A stretch of DNA of 64,000 bases from Solen grandis. Taxonomy: Eukaryota > Mollusca > Bivalvia > Adapedonta > Solenidae. The stretch covers positions 87,334,477 through 87,398,476 of the forward strand of contig CM037778.1 in the NCBI GenBank assembly GCA_021229015.1, given 5' to 3'. Shown here piece after piece: positions 22,561 through 34,103 of this stretch (position 1 is the stretch's first letter; each line of letters begins with the position of its first letter). Below the pieces are notes generated by a model, which did no database searches, had not been told where the DNA came from, and saw nothing but the letters and a program-made list of their open reading frames with translations. A program made the translations under genes and the position numbers.

Positions 22561-23239
22561 GTGGTGACTATTTTTTAAGTTCTGCAAAACCTTTATTTTT
22601 GTAAACAATGAGGTCTATATGCTTCTTTTTGGAGTATAATGTGGAAAATGTTTAACTTAGAACTATTAAAAAATATAGTGACAAAATGTTTATTAACATA
22701 TTCATCTCAATGAGTATATTATTGAAAATTCAAGAACTCTTTTGTGTACTAAAAGCGTTTCAGCGGTTTATTTTCTAACGGACATTTTTTTCTTTTTCAT
22801 ATATGTACTTTAGACTATAACTAAAAGACATATGAATTAAAAAAGGGGAGGGGGTCACCATACTCGTTTCAGAGATTCAGCTTAATATAGTAAAACACCA
22901 CTATTTTCTAAAAATTGTTGAGAACATTAAACCATTTAAAAATTGGAAAGATTGTATTTTAAATTACATCAAATGTATACTTTAATTACATATCCAAATA
23001 ATATTTTTAGAATATTTTGTCATAGTTTGTAACTCTTTATGTGTTTTATAAGTTATAGGTGAAATTCCTGTCAAACATGCATGGCAAATACACTCCATTG
23101 TGTCTGGAATAAAATCATATATTTCGTATTCAAGAAATTTTAATAAAGTATTCTAACTTAATTTATAGATTCTTTGAGAAATATAAATTTATTTTTTCAA
23201 AACACTTTTCTTTTGGTTCTCAATGAGACTCGTTTCGAG

Positions 23240-23286
23240 CCGATGATGATGAGGAGGAGGAGGATGAGGAGGAGGAGGAGGAAGAA
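23240..23286. repeat. GAT/GAG purine-rich microsatellite in EGF-gene intron
   Basis: GATGATGATGAGGAGGAGG followed by further GAG/GGA units, lying 60-100 bp before the exon 5 acceptor. Purine-rich on the sense strand, so it does not contribute a polypyrimidine tract. Confidence 0.9.
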
Positions 23287-23342
23287 AAATGAGCTCTAAT
23301 AATTAATGATGTTTAAAGTTATTGTATTGTTTGTGATGACAG

Positions 23343-23643
23343 CTGTCATTGCGAGCCGGGTTGGGGCCACTTAGGACCAGTCGACCCGTGTGACCAGGAT
23401 TTGGACGAATGCATGCAAGCGCCGTGTCACCACGGTGGCACGTGCACGAACAGCCCCGGATCTTTCAACTGTGCTTGTAACGCCCCCTGGGAGGGTCCAA
23501 CATGCGAGATCTATAATGCCTGCCTCATTCAGCCATGTAAAAACAATGGCACGTGCAAACCCAGAATGTCAAACACAGCAGACGTCTCGGACTTTATTTG
23601 CACGTGCGGGGCTGGATTGACGGGAAGGAGGTGCGAGACTCAG
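23343..23643 (+). CDS. Secreted EGF-domain protein, exon 5 (cbEGF-4 and EGF-5); 3' end unresolved
   Basis: The acceptor GATGACAG|C gives CHCEPGW, closing module 3. DLDECMQAPCHHGGTC with GSFNCAC is a canonical calcium-binding EGF with the Asn-hydroxylation consensus. NACLIQPCKNNGTC to GRRCETQ is a fifth EGF. Both last domains have a C2-x4-T-C3 O-fucose consensus (CHHGGTC, CKNNGTC). The five exons total 714 nt, exactly 238 codons. I end the exon at CAG|GTGCGC, a weak donor. If unspliced, the frame runs on to a stop at 23745. Later exons may lie in the gap at 24050 or beyond the window's repeats. Family membership (Notch-ligand, fibulin-like or other) cannot be decided from this part. Confidence 0.75.
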
Positions 23644-23784
23644 GTGCGCGATGTAACGGAACTTCCGGGAAAGATCTCTTCATATATTGTAATAAGGATA
23701 GATTTTTACATTCTCATTCATCTTTCAATTCAGTGCATAGCTTGACATTCGGGTTTGTTTTTTTTTTCACTATAAGTTAGTGTT

Positions 23785-24000
23785 GCACAAATTTAGGGGG
23801 ACCTCCTTGGGCGACTGACTAAAGTCGCTTTCCTATCAGTTGGTCCCTCACCGCTGTTGGTTAGAGACCATGTCCGGTCACTCGCATTTGTCATCTGAGG
23901 AAGTCCCTCAAAAAGGTTAATGGACAGTGCTTCTACCAGTAGCCTCTCTTCCTCCATCCGTAATTAGCTGGACGTCAGTATATCATTAATTTTCGTTGAC
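23785..24000 (+). mobile_element. Degenerate tRNA-derived SINE
   Basis: It shares the body of the SINE at 10678: 'gaggaagtccctcaaaaagg', 'gtgcttctaccagtagcctc', 'tcttcctccatccgtaatta' and 'gctggacgtcagtatat'. The head is too diverged to show clear A and B boxes. Confidence 0.6.
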
Positions 24001-24049
24001 ATTAAATTTCGTTGACCGTGTACCTATGGGAATTTCGAGGGTACATTTT

Positions 24050-24149
24050 NNNNNNNNNNNNNNNNNNNNNNNNNNNNNNNNNNNNNNNNNNNNNNNNNNN
24101 NNNNNNNNNNNNNNNNNNNNNNNNNNNNNNNNNNNNNNNNNNNNNNNNN
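24050..24149. other. Assembly gap (100 N)
   Basis: Exactly 100 N, size unknown. It lies 400 bp after the last supported EGF exon and 520 bp before the pogo element, so 3' exons could be missing here. Confidence 0.99.
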
Positions 24150-24670
24150 TCATTATTTTCCACTGATTTATTCTTATTTTCATTAATACTTGTCTTTTGT
24201 TGCTTCGACCATTGACGAAAGCGTCTTTTGCTTTCGTTTTTCAGCCATCTTTGCAAATTATAAATTGGAAAAGAAACACCGATTTTGATTGGTCATAATA
24301 TGCTAACATGATGAAAATATAGCTACTACAGCCAATCAGAGACTCTGTAATAAAAGCGGCTATAATATTTATAGTGCACTTGATTGTGCGATATTATATG
24401 ATCAGAATAATGTTCGGGTCATCGACGCTTTTCATCTCGGCAGACAGCATTACCGGCATTTTCTTTGCGCCAAACAATATTCCTATGCGCCAAATACGCA
24501 AAGGCGCAGGGTTCTAGAATAAACCCTGCAAGCTGAAAACTTCAAAATAACGATTATTCGGATAAAAAATCTGATGTTTTGTTTGTGAGCGTGCATGTCT
24601 GCATTTTCATTACCGGTGCATATTGTGGAAATTGTTATGCCGTGAAAACCACCTATTAGGTGTACATATA

Positions 24671-24693
24671 CCGTAGTTACTCGACTATAAGAC
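24671..24693 (+). repeat. Left terminal inverted repeat of pogo-like element
   Basis: 23 bp, starting immediately after a TA dinucleotide, one mismatch to the right TIR. A second 'gtcttata' word lies about 40 bp inside. Confidence 0.9.
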
Positions 24694-25679
24694 GGGTTTA
24701 TAGTGGTCTGATTAGGGTTTTAAAGTTGGGGGGTCGTCTTATAAGCGGGGTCGACAAGTCGGATTTAGTTTCTCTCCACTAAGTTTATGTATGCATGAAG
24801 CTTCGTAACGATATACAGTTATGGAGACGTATATCTTTCCCATTATCTATCGATATATAAATATCTGATATTAATTGCATGATATTATTTACCTTATAAC
24901 AGTACAACAGTTCATAAATATTTGTTTTTCCCCAATTTTATGAATCATTTTATATTTTCAGCAAGCTGTTATGGGAAACAGATGGTGCTCATTAGATCTG
25001 ATTGTTCGTGAAATCAACTCGCGACACTGCGACATTAATAAAACAATACAATATTCATTATGTGTTTTGTTTTGTTTAGTTTTTGCTTTTGAAATTTGTT
25101 TATTTATTTTCTTTTTGCTCTCTTCAAATAATTTATAGAATTAATATAATTTTGGATTTTATTTCATTAGCAGATTATAAGGGAATCCCTTTCAGTACTC
25201 GCCCTGCTCGTCTGACTGGCTTAGCTATCAGCCGAGAGAAATTTGCATAAATCTTAAAATGCAGATAATGTGTTTCAAAAAGTATGCAGACATTTGTCTA
25301 TTATCAAACTCTCATTTTATTGTCGGGTTGCCAAGGGGTCTTCGTGTCATGTAACTTACAACACACCTGCGGACACTGGCTATCTTCTGATTGGCTGAGC
25401 TGCCCACTGAAATTTGCATATCCCTTGTTTTGTAGGTTGTATATTTCTGAGGGGGAAGATCCCAGGTACCCGGAAGTGTTAGCTGGGGTGTGACAGAGTA
25501 CTGCTTCAAATCCCCTGTCAAAATACTTTCACGCCATTGGCTGACGGTTTATAGCTTTATCATTGATTGGCTGACATGTTAAGTATAGTAATTCAGATAC
25601 AATAAAAGATTAAGTTTGATACCATCCATCATCATTCTTCACAATTGTCAAACACGTTAAACAGAATCACAAAATCATC

Positions 25680-27008
25680 ATGTCTCAGAAGAGAAAGCGG
25701 AACTCCTACGATGTTACCTTCAAGTTGAAAGTCATCGAGTATGCGAAGCTCAACTCCAACTGCGCTGCAGAACGGGAATTCGGCGTCACGGAGAAGATGG
25801 TCAGAGACTGGAGATCAAAAGAAGAGAAACTTAGAAATGTAACAACGAAGACGGTGAAGAAGCTGAGAACAGTCCTGTCCCCGTATGATGATGTAGAAGC
25901 GAGGCTAAAGGATTGGATCCTGGAACTCCGCTCCAGCGGATATATCATCACACGAGCAACTATCCGTCTACGTGCCCTGCAAATTAGTAAAGACCTTGGA
26001 CATACCGATTTCAAGGCGTCGAACGGCTGGTGTTCCCGTTTCATGAATCGTCATGACCTGTGTCTGAGACAACGCACCCACATCGCCCAGAAACTGCCAG
26101 CAGACGTAGATGCGAAAGTTGTCAACGTTCACAAGTTCGTGCTGGACTTGAGAAAGTGCCAGGATTTTGAGCTAGGGTCAACTGGCAACATGGATGAGAC
26201 TCCTATGCTCTTCGACATGCCAGGGAATCGAACAATTGATCTAAAGGGAGCCAAGACAGTATCTGTAAAAACAACAGGAAGTGAAAAGCAGCATTTCACC
26301 GTCATACTGTCCTGTCTCGCCGATGGAACCAAACTGAAGCCCGCCGCTGTGTTCAAGAGGAAGACCATGCCGAAGGAGAAGTTGCCTAAGGACATCTTGG
26401 TATTTGTTCAGGAGAAGGGCTGGGTCGACGAGAAGGTCCTGATGGAATGGTTAAACCAGGTGTGGTTTAAGCGACCAGGTGCTTTGCTTAATAAGAAGTC
26501 ACTGATGGTTTGGGACATGTTCCGCGCACATCTGCTAGACAGTGTGAAGCAGGAGATGAGACGGAGAAAAACCTACCAAGCTGTCATCCCTGGAGGCTGC
26601 ACATCAGTTCTACAGCCACTAGACGTCTCTCTCAACAAACCCTTCAAGGTGAACATGAGGGCCAAATGGAACGAGTGGATGGTCAACGGCGAAAAACAAC
26701 TGACCAAGGCAGGCAATCTAAAAAGACCAGACCTCGCAACCGTGTGTCAGTGGGTGGTAGACGCGTGGAGGGAAATTCCAGCAGAGATGGTGGCCTGATC
26801 GTTCTTGAAGTGCGGCATCTCGAATTCTATCGATGGCACTGAAGACGAATAATTGTTCGGAGATTTTGTTGGCGGGAGACAGGAGCCGGACTGCGAGATC
26901 GATGGCACTGAAGACACTGGATTGTACGATGACCGGCTGACGGAGTCGCAGTTTGAAGAACTCTTTGATGCCAGTGATGATGAGGACGTTGATTTCGAAG
27001 GGTTTTAG
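25680..27008 (+). pseudogene. Pogo-like transposase, near-intact, two in-frame stops
   Basis: The frame opens MSQKRKRNSYDVTFKLKVIE, a pipsqueak/CENP-B-type N-terminal helix-turn-helix (about residues 10-55). A CENP-B-like HTH follows (about 75-135, with ITRATIRLRALQI and ASNGWCSRFMNRH). The catalytic core has all three aspartates: D172 (NMDETPM), D279 (MVWDMFRAHL) and D315 (LQPLDVSLNKPFK), giving DD35D. A TGA at 26796 interrupts MVA|SFLKCGISN where relatives continue into FxKCGISNxxDGTED. TGA could come from CGA by one C-to-T change. TAA at 26850 is a second stop. The frame then runs through an acidic tail (FDASDDEDVDFEGF) to the natural TAG at 27006-27008, 442 codons in all. Termination at 26796 would still leave the DDE core, but activity is doubtful. 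Confidence 0.9.
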
Positions 27009-27030
27009 TCAGTCTTAAAAAATAAAAAAA

Positions 27031-28066
27031 AACAAGAGGGCCATGATGGCCCTGAAACGCTCACCTGAGTACCATTGCTACAACTGACTACAAGGTTTTT
27101 AAACAGACAAGAATTCTGATATAACTCAATCTTAAACATTTTAGCCCTGACAATACTACACACCAAATATATAAGCACTGGGCCTTATGGTTTCAGAGGA
27201 GAAGACTTAGTGCGGGGTCATTTATCTCCCAAAGGGCCACCATTTTGAAAATCTTGATAATGAACCATTAGATGATACTACATACCAAAACTCTAAGCTA
27301 TAGACCTTATGGACTCATAGTAGAAGATTTTTTTAAAGATTTTCCTATATAACTCTATGTAAAACAAGTGACCCCTATTGCGGGGGCATTTATCACTGTT
27401 TGGCTATGATTTGAACAATCTTGGTAATGGCCCATTAGATGATGCTACATATGAAATATCTAAGCTCTAGGCCTTATGGATTCATAGAAGAAGATTTTTA
27501 AAGATTTTCCTATATAACTCTATGAAAAACAAGTGACCCATGGTGCGGGGGCATTTATCACCATAGGGTCATGATTTGTACAATTTTGGTAATGAACCAT
27601 AAGATGATGCTACATACCAAATATCTAATCTCTAGGCCTTATAGATTCATAGAAGATGATTTTTTAAGATTTTCCTATATAACTCTATGTAAAACAAGTG
27701 ACCCCTGGTCCGGGTCATTTATCACCATTGGGCTATGATTTGTACAATCATGGTAGGCATCCACTAGACAATGCTTCACATTAAATATCTAAGCTCTAGA
27801 CCCTGCAGTTTTGCAGAAGAAGATTTTTAAAGTTTGCATTTTTATAATCTATTTTTAGCTCCTGTGACCTAATTATGCAATGGACCAGAACCATTTATAC
27901 AACTTTAGTAGAGCTTCATCCAAGGAACATTCCTGCAAAATATTTTTCAAATTGGCCAAGCCGATTAGGAGGAGATGTTGTTTGAAGCCGGACGCACGGA
28001 CGCCGGACAAAAGGCGATCAGAAAAGCTCACCTTGAGCACGTTGTGCTCATGTGAGCTAAAAAAAA
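27031..28066 (+). mobile_element. Family-1 tandem-core element nested in pogo element
   Basis: It starts AACAAGAGGGCCATGATGG, GGCCCTGAAACGCTCACCTG. About four core units of roughly 165 bp follow, with 'taactctatg(t/a)aaaacaagtgaccc' and 'ggccttat.gattcatagaagaag'. A short Cys/Arg-rich 'gacgcacggacgccgg' stretch and a terminal hairpin AAGCTCACCTTGAGCACG / TGCTCATGTGAGCTAAAAA follow. It sits between the transposase stop and the right TIR, flanked by A-runs. Confidence 0.85.
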
Positions 28067-28677
28067 TAGAGAAGAGAAAATACAAAGAAGGCTAAAACTT
28101 GAATTTTGTCTTCCTTTTTTATTTATTATTTATAAAATACTATCATACAAACATTCACAAACACAAGTGTGGAGAGAGAGAGAGAGAGAGAAATGAGATA
28201 ATATTGAGCGTGTTTATTTTCTATTTGATGAACAAACAATTAAACAAACACACAAACAAAAATCATTTTTTATATATTCATATAAAAGAAAATGTTCATA
28301 CACGTATAAATAAGGGTATTAAATAAGCGTTAAAATTTCACACAAACGGTTCTCACAGGCACCGTCATAACTCGTACATAACAGCGACACTCCAAAATCT
28401 GAACACGAAAATGACATTTGTATTCAAGACTTATCATGACATTTTAATATAAAGGTAAAATATTACCGATAGATTTAAATTAACTTTTGTTTTTATTTTA
28501 TTAGGCAGTATCCTTACTTTACCCAGATTTTCACGGTGTAGTCTTTAAATGTCAGAGGGTCAGTACTGTTCGTCAGACATCTTTCAGAGCGAATTTTCAC
28601 CCCGTCTTATAAAAGAGTCAAAACAAAATTCTACAGATTAGGGGATGGAAAAGGGGTCCTCGTCTTATAGGTGGGTA
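28067..28677. other. 3' non-coding part of pogo element
   Basis: AT-rich, with a (GA)n run near 28172-28191. 'ccgtcttataaaagag' and 'ctcgtcttataggtg' near the end are subterminal versions of the TIR word. No coding content recognised. Confidence 0.6.
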
Positions 28678-28700
28678 GTCTTATAGTCGAGTAAATACGG
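28678..28700 (-). repeat. Right terminal inverted repeat of pogo-like element
   Basis: Reverse complement matches the left TIR in 22 of 23 positions; TA follows immediately. Confidence 0.9.
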
Positions 28701-28722
28701 TATACTTTTTATGAAAATTAAT

Positions 28723-29236
28723 AACAAGAGGGCCATGATGGCCCTGGATCGCTCACCTGGTATCATTAGGCTATGTAAAATCAAGTGACCCCTGGGGCAG
28801 ATCCAATTTTGACCCCAGAGTCATGATTTGAACAAAGTTGGTAAGAATCGACTAGACAATGCTACACACTACCACACTCTACTTGGAAGAGGTCTATTAG
28901 CCCATGTTACATACCAAATATATAAACTCCAGACCTTGAAGATTTTTCTAGTTTTTTTTCTAATATAAGTCTATGTAAAATCAAGTGATTCATGGAGCGG
29001 GGCCAATTTTGACCCCAGCGTCATGATTTGAACAAACTTGGTAAGAATCGACTAGACAATGCTACACACCAAATATCTAAACTCCATGCTTTGTGGTGTC
29101 TGAGAAGAAGATTTTTCAAGTTTTTTTCCTATTAGCCTATGTTAAATCAAGTGACCCCTGGGGCAGGGCCAATTTTGACCCCAGGGTCATAATTTGAACA
29201 ATCTTGGTAGAGACTCATAAGATCATGCTACACATT
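28723..29236 (+). mobile_element. Family-1 element, 5' end and short core
   Basis: It starts AACAAGAGGGCCATGATGG. The core units read 'aagtgacccctggggcag(a/g)', 'ccaattttgaccccag.gtcatgatttgaacaa' and 'cttggtaagaatcgactagacaatgctac'. It runs directly into a new 5' start at 29237 with no 3' hairpin between. Confidence 0.75.
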
Positions 29237-30564
29237 AACAAGAGGGCCATGATGGCCCTGGATCGCTCACCTGAGTACCATTGCTTCAACTGATGTCAAG
29301 GTTTTTAAACAGACAAGGATTCTGATATAACTTAATCTAAAACATTTTACCCCTGACAATACTACACACCAAATATCTAAGCAATGGGCCATATGGTTTC
29401 AGAGAAGACTTGGGCGCAGGGTCATTTATCACCGTAGGGCCAAGACTTTGAAAATCTTTGTAATGAACCATTAGATGCTACTACATACCAAAAATCTTAG
29501 CTCTAGGCCTTATTGAATCAATAGAAGAAGATTTTTTAAGATTTTCCTATTTAACTCTATGTAAAACAAGTGACCCCTGGTGTGGGGTCATTTATCTCCA
29601 TTGGGCTATGATTTGTACAATCTTGGTAGTGGCCCATAAGATGATGCTACATACCAAATATCTAAGCTCTAGGCCTTATGGATTCATAGAAGAAGATTTT
29701 TTAAGATTTTCCTATATAACTCTATGTAAAACAAGTGACCCCTGGTGCGGGGGCATTTATCACCATAGGGCTATGATTTGTACAATCTTGGTAGTGGCCC
29801 ATAAGATGATGCTACATACCAAATATCTAAGCTCTAGGCCTTATGGATTCATAGAAGAAGATTTTTTAAGATTTTCCTATATAACTCTATGTAAAACAAG
29901 TGACCCTGGTGCGGGGTCATTTATCACCATAGGGCTATGATTTGTACAATCTTGGTAGTGTCCCATAAGATGATGCTTCATACCAAATATCTAAGCTCTA
30001 GGCCTTATGCATTCATGGAAGAAGATTTTTTAAGATTTTCCTATATAACTCTATGTAAAACAAGTGACCCCTGGTGCGGGGTCATTTATCACCATAGGGC
30101 TATGATTTGTACAATCTTGGTAGTGGCCCATAAGATGATGCTACATACCAAATATCTAAGCTCTAGGCCTTGCAGTTTTGCAGAAGATTTTCAAAGTTTG
30201 CATTTTAAAATCTATTTTTAGCTCCTGTGACTAATTATGCAATGGACCAGAACCATTTATACAACTTTAATAGAGCTTCATCCAAGGAACATTCCTGCAA
30301 AATATTTTTCAAATTGACCAAGCCATTTAAGAGATGTTGTTTGAAGCAATTGTTGACGCCGGACGCACGCACGGACGACGGACGGATCATGCTACATACC
30401 AAAAATCAAAAGACTAGGCCTTGTGGTTTCGGAGAATATTTTTTCATGTTTTTCCTGTATTAGCCTATGTTAAATCAAGTGACCCCTGGGGCGGGGCCAA
30501 TTTTGACCCCAGGGTCATAATTTGAACAATCTTGGTAGAGACTCATAAGATCATGCTACATACC
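29237..30564 (+). repeat. Higher-order unit 1 of tandemly repeated family-1 element
   Basis: 1328 bp from one AACAAGAGGGCC start to the next. It contains four consecutive 164-165-bp subunits beginning ATGATTTGTACAATCTTGG at 29608, 29773, 29937 and 30102, then 'gttgacgccggacgcacgca' and a different core. The subunits are about 55 codons long, so reading frames stay open across them; these are not genes. Confidence 0.85.
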
Positions 30565-31732
30565 AACAAGAGGGCCATGATGGCCCTGAATCGCTCACCT
30601 GAGTACCATTGCTTCAACTGATGTCAAGGTTTTTAAACAGACAAGGATTCTGATATAACTTAATCTAAAACATTTTACCCCTGACAATACTACACACCAA
30701 ATATCTAAGCAATGGGCCATATGGTTTCAGAGAAGACTTAGGCGCAGGGTCATTTATCACCGTAGGGCCAAGACTTTGAAAATCTTTGTAATGAACCATT
30801 AGATGCTACTAAAAACCCAAAAATCTTAGCTCTAGGCCTTATTGATTCATAGAAGAAGATTTTTTAAGATTTTCCTATTTAACTCTATGTAAAACAAGTG
30901 ACCCTTGGTGTGGGGTCATTTATCACCATAGGGCTATGATTTGTACAATCTTGGTAGTGGCCCATAAGATGATGCTACATACTAAATATCTAAGCTCTAG
31001 GCCTTATGGATTCATAGAAGAAGATTTTTTAAGATTTTCCTATATAACTCTATGTAAAACAAGTGACCCCTGGTGCGGGGTCATTTATCACCATAGGGCT
31101 ATGATTTGTACAATCTTGGTAGTGTCCCATAAGATGATGCTTCATACCAAATATCTAAGCTCTAGGCCTTATGCATTCATGGAAGAAGATTTTTTAAGAT
31201 TTTCCTATATAACTCTATGTAAAACAAGTGACCCCTGGTGCGGGGTCATTTATCACCATAGGGCTATGATTTGTACAATCTTGGTAGTGGCCCATAAGAT
31301 GATGCTACATACCAAATATCTAAGCTCTAGGCCTTGCAGTTTTGCAGAAGAAGATTTTCAAAGTTTGCATTTTAAAATCTATTTTTAGCTCCTGTGACCT
31401 AATTATGCAATGGACCAGAACCATTTATACAACTTTAATAGAGCTTCATCCAAGGAACATTCCTGCAAAATATTTTTCAAATTGACCAAGCCATTTAAGA
31501 GATGTTGTTTGAAGCAATTGTTGACGCCGGACGCACGCACGGACGACGGACGGATCATGCTACATACCAAAAATCAAAAGACTAGGCCTTGTGGTTTCGG
31601 AGAATATTTTTTCATGTTTTTCCTGTATTAGCCTATGTTAAATCAAGTGACCCCTGGGGCGGGGCCAATTTTGACCCCAGGGTCATAATTTGAACAATCT
31701 TGGTAGAGACTCATAAGATCATGCTACATACC
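30565..31732 (+). repeat. Higher-order unit 2 of tandemly repeated family-1 element
   Basis: 1168 bp, nearly identical to unit 1 but lacking one 165-bp subunit. A 150-codon open frame at 30936-31388 is a product of the subunit periodicity. It ends at the next 5' start at 31733, again without the 3' hairpin. Confidence 0.85.
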
Positions 31733-33807
31733 AACAAGAGGGCCATGATGGCCCTGAATCGCTCACCTGAGTACCATTGCTTCAACTGATGTCAAGGTTT
31801 TTAAACAGACAAGGATTCTGATATAACTTAATCTAAAACATTTTACCCCTGACAATACTACACACCAAATATAGCAATGGGCCATTGGTTTCAGAGAAGA
31901 CTTAGGCGCAGGGTCATTTATCACCGTAGGGAAGACTTTGAAACTTTGTAATGAACCATAGATGTACACAAACCAAATTTACTTAGGCTTATTGATATAG
32001 AAGAAGATTTTAAGATTCTATTTATTATGTAAACAGTGACCTTGGTGTGGTCATTTCACCATGGCTATGATTGTACATCTTGTAGTGGCCCATATGATGC
32101 TACATACTAAATATCTAGCTAGCCTTATGGATCATAGAGAAGTTTTTTAAGATTTTCTATATAACTGTAAAACAAGTCCTGTGCGGGTCATTTCACCATA
32201 GGCTATGATTTGTACAATCTTGGTAGTGCCATAAAGATGCTCAACAAATATCTAAGCTCTAGCTTATGATTCATGGAGAAGATTTTTTAAGATTTTCCTA
32301 TATAACTCTATGTAAAACAAGTGACCCCTGGTGGGTCATTTATCACAAGCTATGATTTGTACAATTTGTATGCCATAAATGATGCTAATACAAATACTAA
32401 CTCTAGGCTTGCGTTTGCAAAGATTCAAGTTTGCATTTAAAATCATTTTTTCCTGTGACCTATTTGCATGACCAAACCTTATACATTTAATAGACTTCAT
32501 CAAGGAACTCTGCAAATATTTTTCAAATGACAGCCATTAAGAAGTTTTGAAGCAATGTTGAGCGAGCACGCACGAGATCATGCTACAACCAAAAATCTAA
32601 AGCTAGGCCTTGTGTTTCAGAGAATATTTTTTCAGTTTTTTATTAGCCTATGTTAAATCAAGTGACCCTGGGGGGGCATTTTACCCTAGGGCATATTTGA
32701 ACAATCTTGGTAGAGACCATAAGATCATGCTACATACAACAAATATCCTAAGCTCATGGTACCACTTCATGATGTCAAGGTTTTTAAGAAGGATTCTGAT
32801 ATAACTTAATCTAAAATTTTACCCTGCAATATAACACCAAATATTAAGCAATGGCCATATGGTTCAGAGAAGTTGGCCAGGGTCATTTATCACCGTAGGG
32901 CCAAGACTTTGAAAATCTTTGTAATGAACCATTAGATGCTACGTACATAACAAAATTTAAGCTCTAGGCTTATTGGATTCATAGAGGATTTTTAAGATTT
33001 TCTACAATCTATGTAAAAAGTGACTGTGAGGGTCATTTATCCATAGGGCTATGATTTGTAAATTTTTATAAGATATCTAATACTTCTAATTAGGCCTATG
33101 GTAGGAGTTTTAAGATTTTCCTATATAACTCTTGTAAAACAAGTGACCCCTGGTGGGGGTCATTTATCACCTATCCCCAAATAGGTTATTCATAAAGAAT
33201 TTTGATTTCTATAACTCATGTAAACAGTGACCCTGGTGAGGTCATTTATCACTTTGTTTGTACAATCTTGTAGTGGCCCATAAGATGATGCTTCATACCA
33301 AATATCTAAGCTCTAGGCCTTGTGTTCGGAGAAGAAGATTTTTTAAGTTTTTCCTATATTTAAACCCTTTTGTAAATAAGTGACCCCTGGGCGGGGCCAA
33401 TTTTACCCAGGGTATAATTTATACAATCCTGGTGAAGTCATAAGATATGCTACATACCAAAAATCAAAAGGCTAGGCCTTGTGGTTTCAGAGAAGAAGAT
33501 TTTTTAAGTTTTCTATTTATTAAATCTACTCTGTGCTCCATTGACCTAATTTATCAATGACCTGAACTCATAATATTACAACATAAATCAAGGTAGGCTT
33601 TTTCACGAGAGGAAATTTCATTAAAATATTTTATCTTCAATATCTGGCCAGACATTTCAACTTTAGTAGAGTAAGGATGAAAATTTTTATTGAAGCAATT
33701 GTTGACGCCGGACGCACGGACGGACGGACGCACGGACGACGGACGCCGGACAAAAGGCGATCAGAAAAGCTCACCTTGAGCACGTTGTGCTCATGTGAGC
33801 TAAAAAT
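31733..33807 (+). repeat. Units 3-4 of the family-1 array, riddled with small deletions, ending in the 3' hairpin
   Basis: It starts cleanly as unit 2 does. From about 31870 to 33560 the same wording continues with many 1-6-base losses and few substitutions, for example 'gaccttggtgtggtcatttcacc' for 'gacccttggtgtggggtcatttatcacc'. A further unit start is barely recognisable near 32738. The final portion is clean again: a GACGGACGG run (33707-33755) and the hairpin AAAGCTCACCTTGAGCACG / TGCTCATGTGAGCTAAAAA (33768-33807). Confidence 0.75.
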
Positions 33808-34103
33808 CAAAAGGCTAGGCCCTGTGGTTTCGGAGAAGAAGATTTTTTAAATTTTCATTTTTAAAATCTATTTTTAGCTCCTGTGACCTACTTATTCACC
33901 CAATCAAAATAATTTGAACAACTTTGATAGAGGTCATGATAAGGATGATTCCTGTGAAGTTTGGTCAAAATCCATCCAGTGGTTTAGGAGGAGAAATTGT
34001 TTAAAGGAAAAGTTGACGCAAGACACACGCACGGACGGACGCCGGACAAAAGGCGATCACAAAAGCTCACCATGAGCATGTTGTGCTCAGGTGAGCTAAA
34101 AAT
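33808..34103 (+). repeat. Additional family-1 3' end
   Basis: A second 3' portion directly follows the first: a core fragment, 'gacgcaagacacacgcacgg', 'cggacaaaaggcgatcac' and hairpin AAAGCTCACCATGAGCATG / TGCTCAGGTGAGCTAAAAA. It has no 5' start of its own. Confidence 0.75.

Larger units (their letters stand above)
24671..28700 (+). mobile_element. Pogo-like DNA transposon with TIRs and TA duplication
   Basis: The left end CCGTAGTTACTCGACTATAA and the reverse complement of the right end agree over 23 bp with one mismatch, and both are flanked by TA (24669-24670, 28701-28702). Copies of 'gtcttata' repeat inside both ends (for example 24735-24742, 28602-28609, 28651-28658). Length is 4030 bp, of which 1036 bp is a nested family-1 element at 27031-28066, so the original was about 3.0 kb. 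The transposase ORF sits centrally on the plus strand. Tc1/mariner superfamily elements cut and paste into TA. Confidence 0.9.

Noticed and set aside
29608..31388. Long open frames repeating MICTILVVAHKMMLHTKYLS
   Set aside because: They arise because the 164-165-bp subunits are about 55 codons long. The same DNA elsewhere is frame-broken, and there is no domain or start/stop context of a gene.
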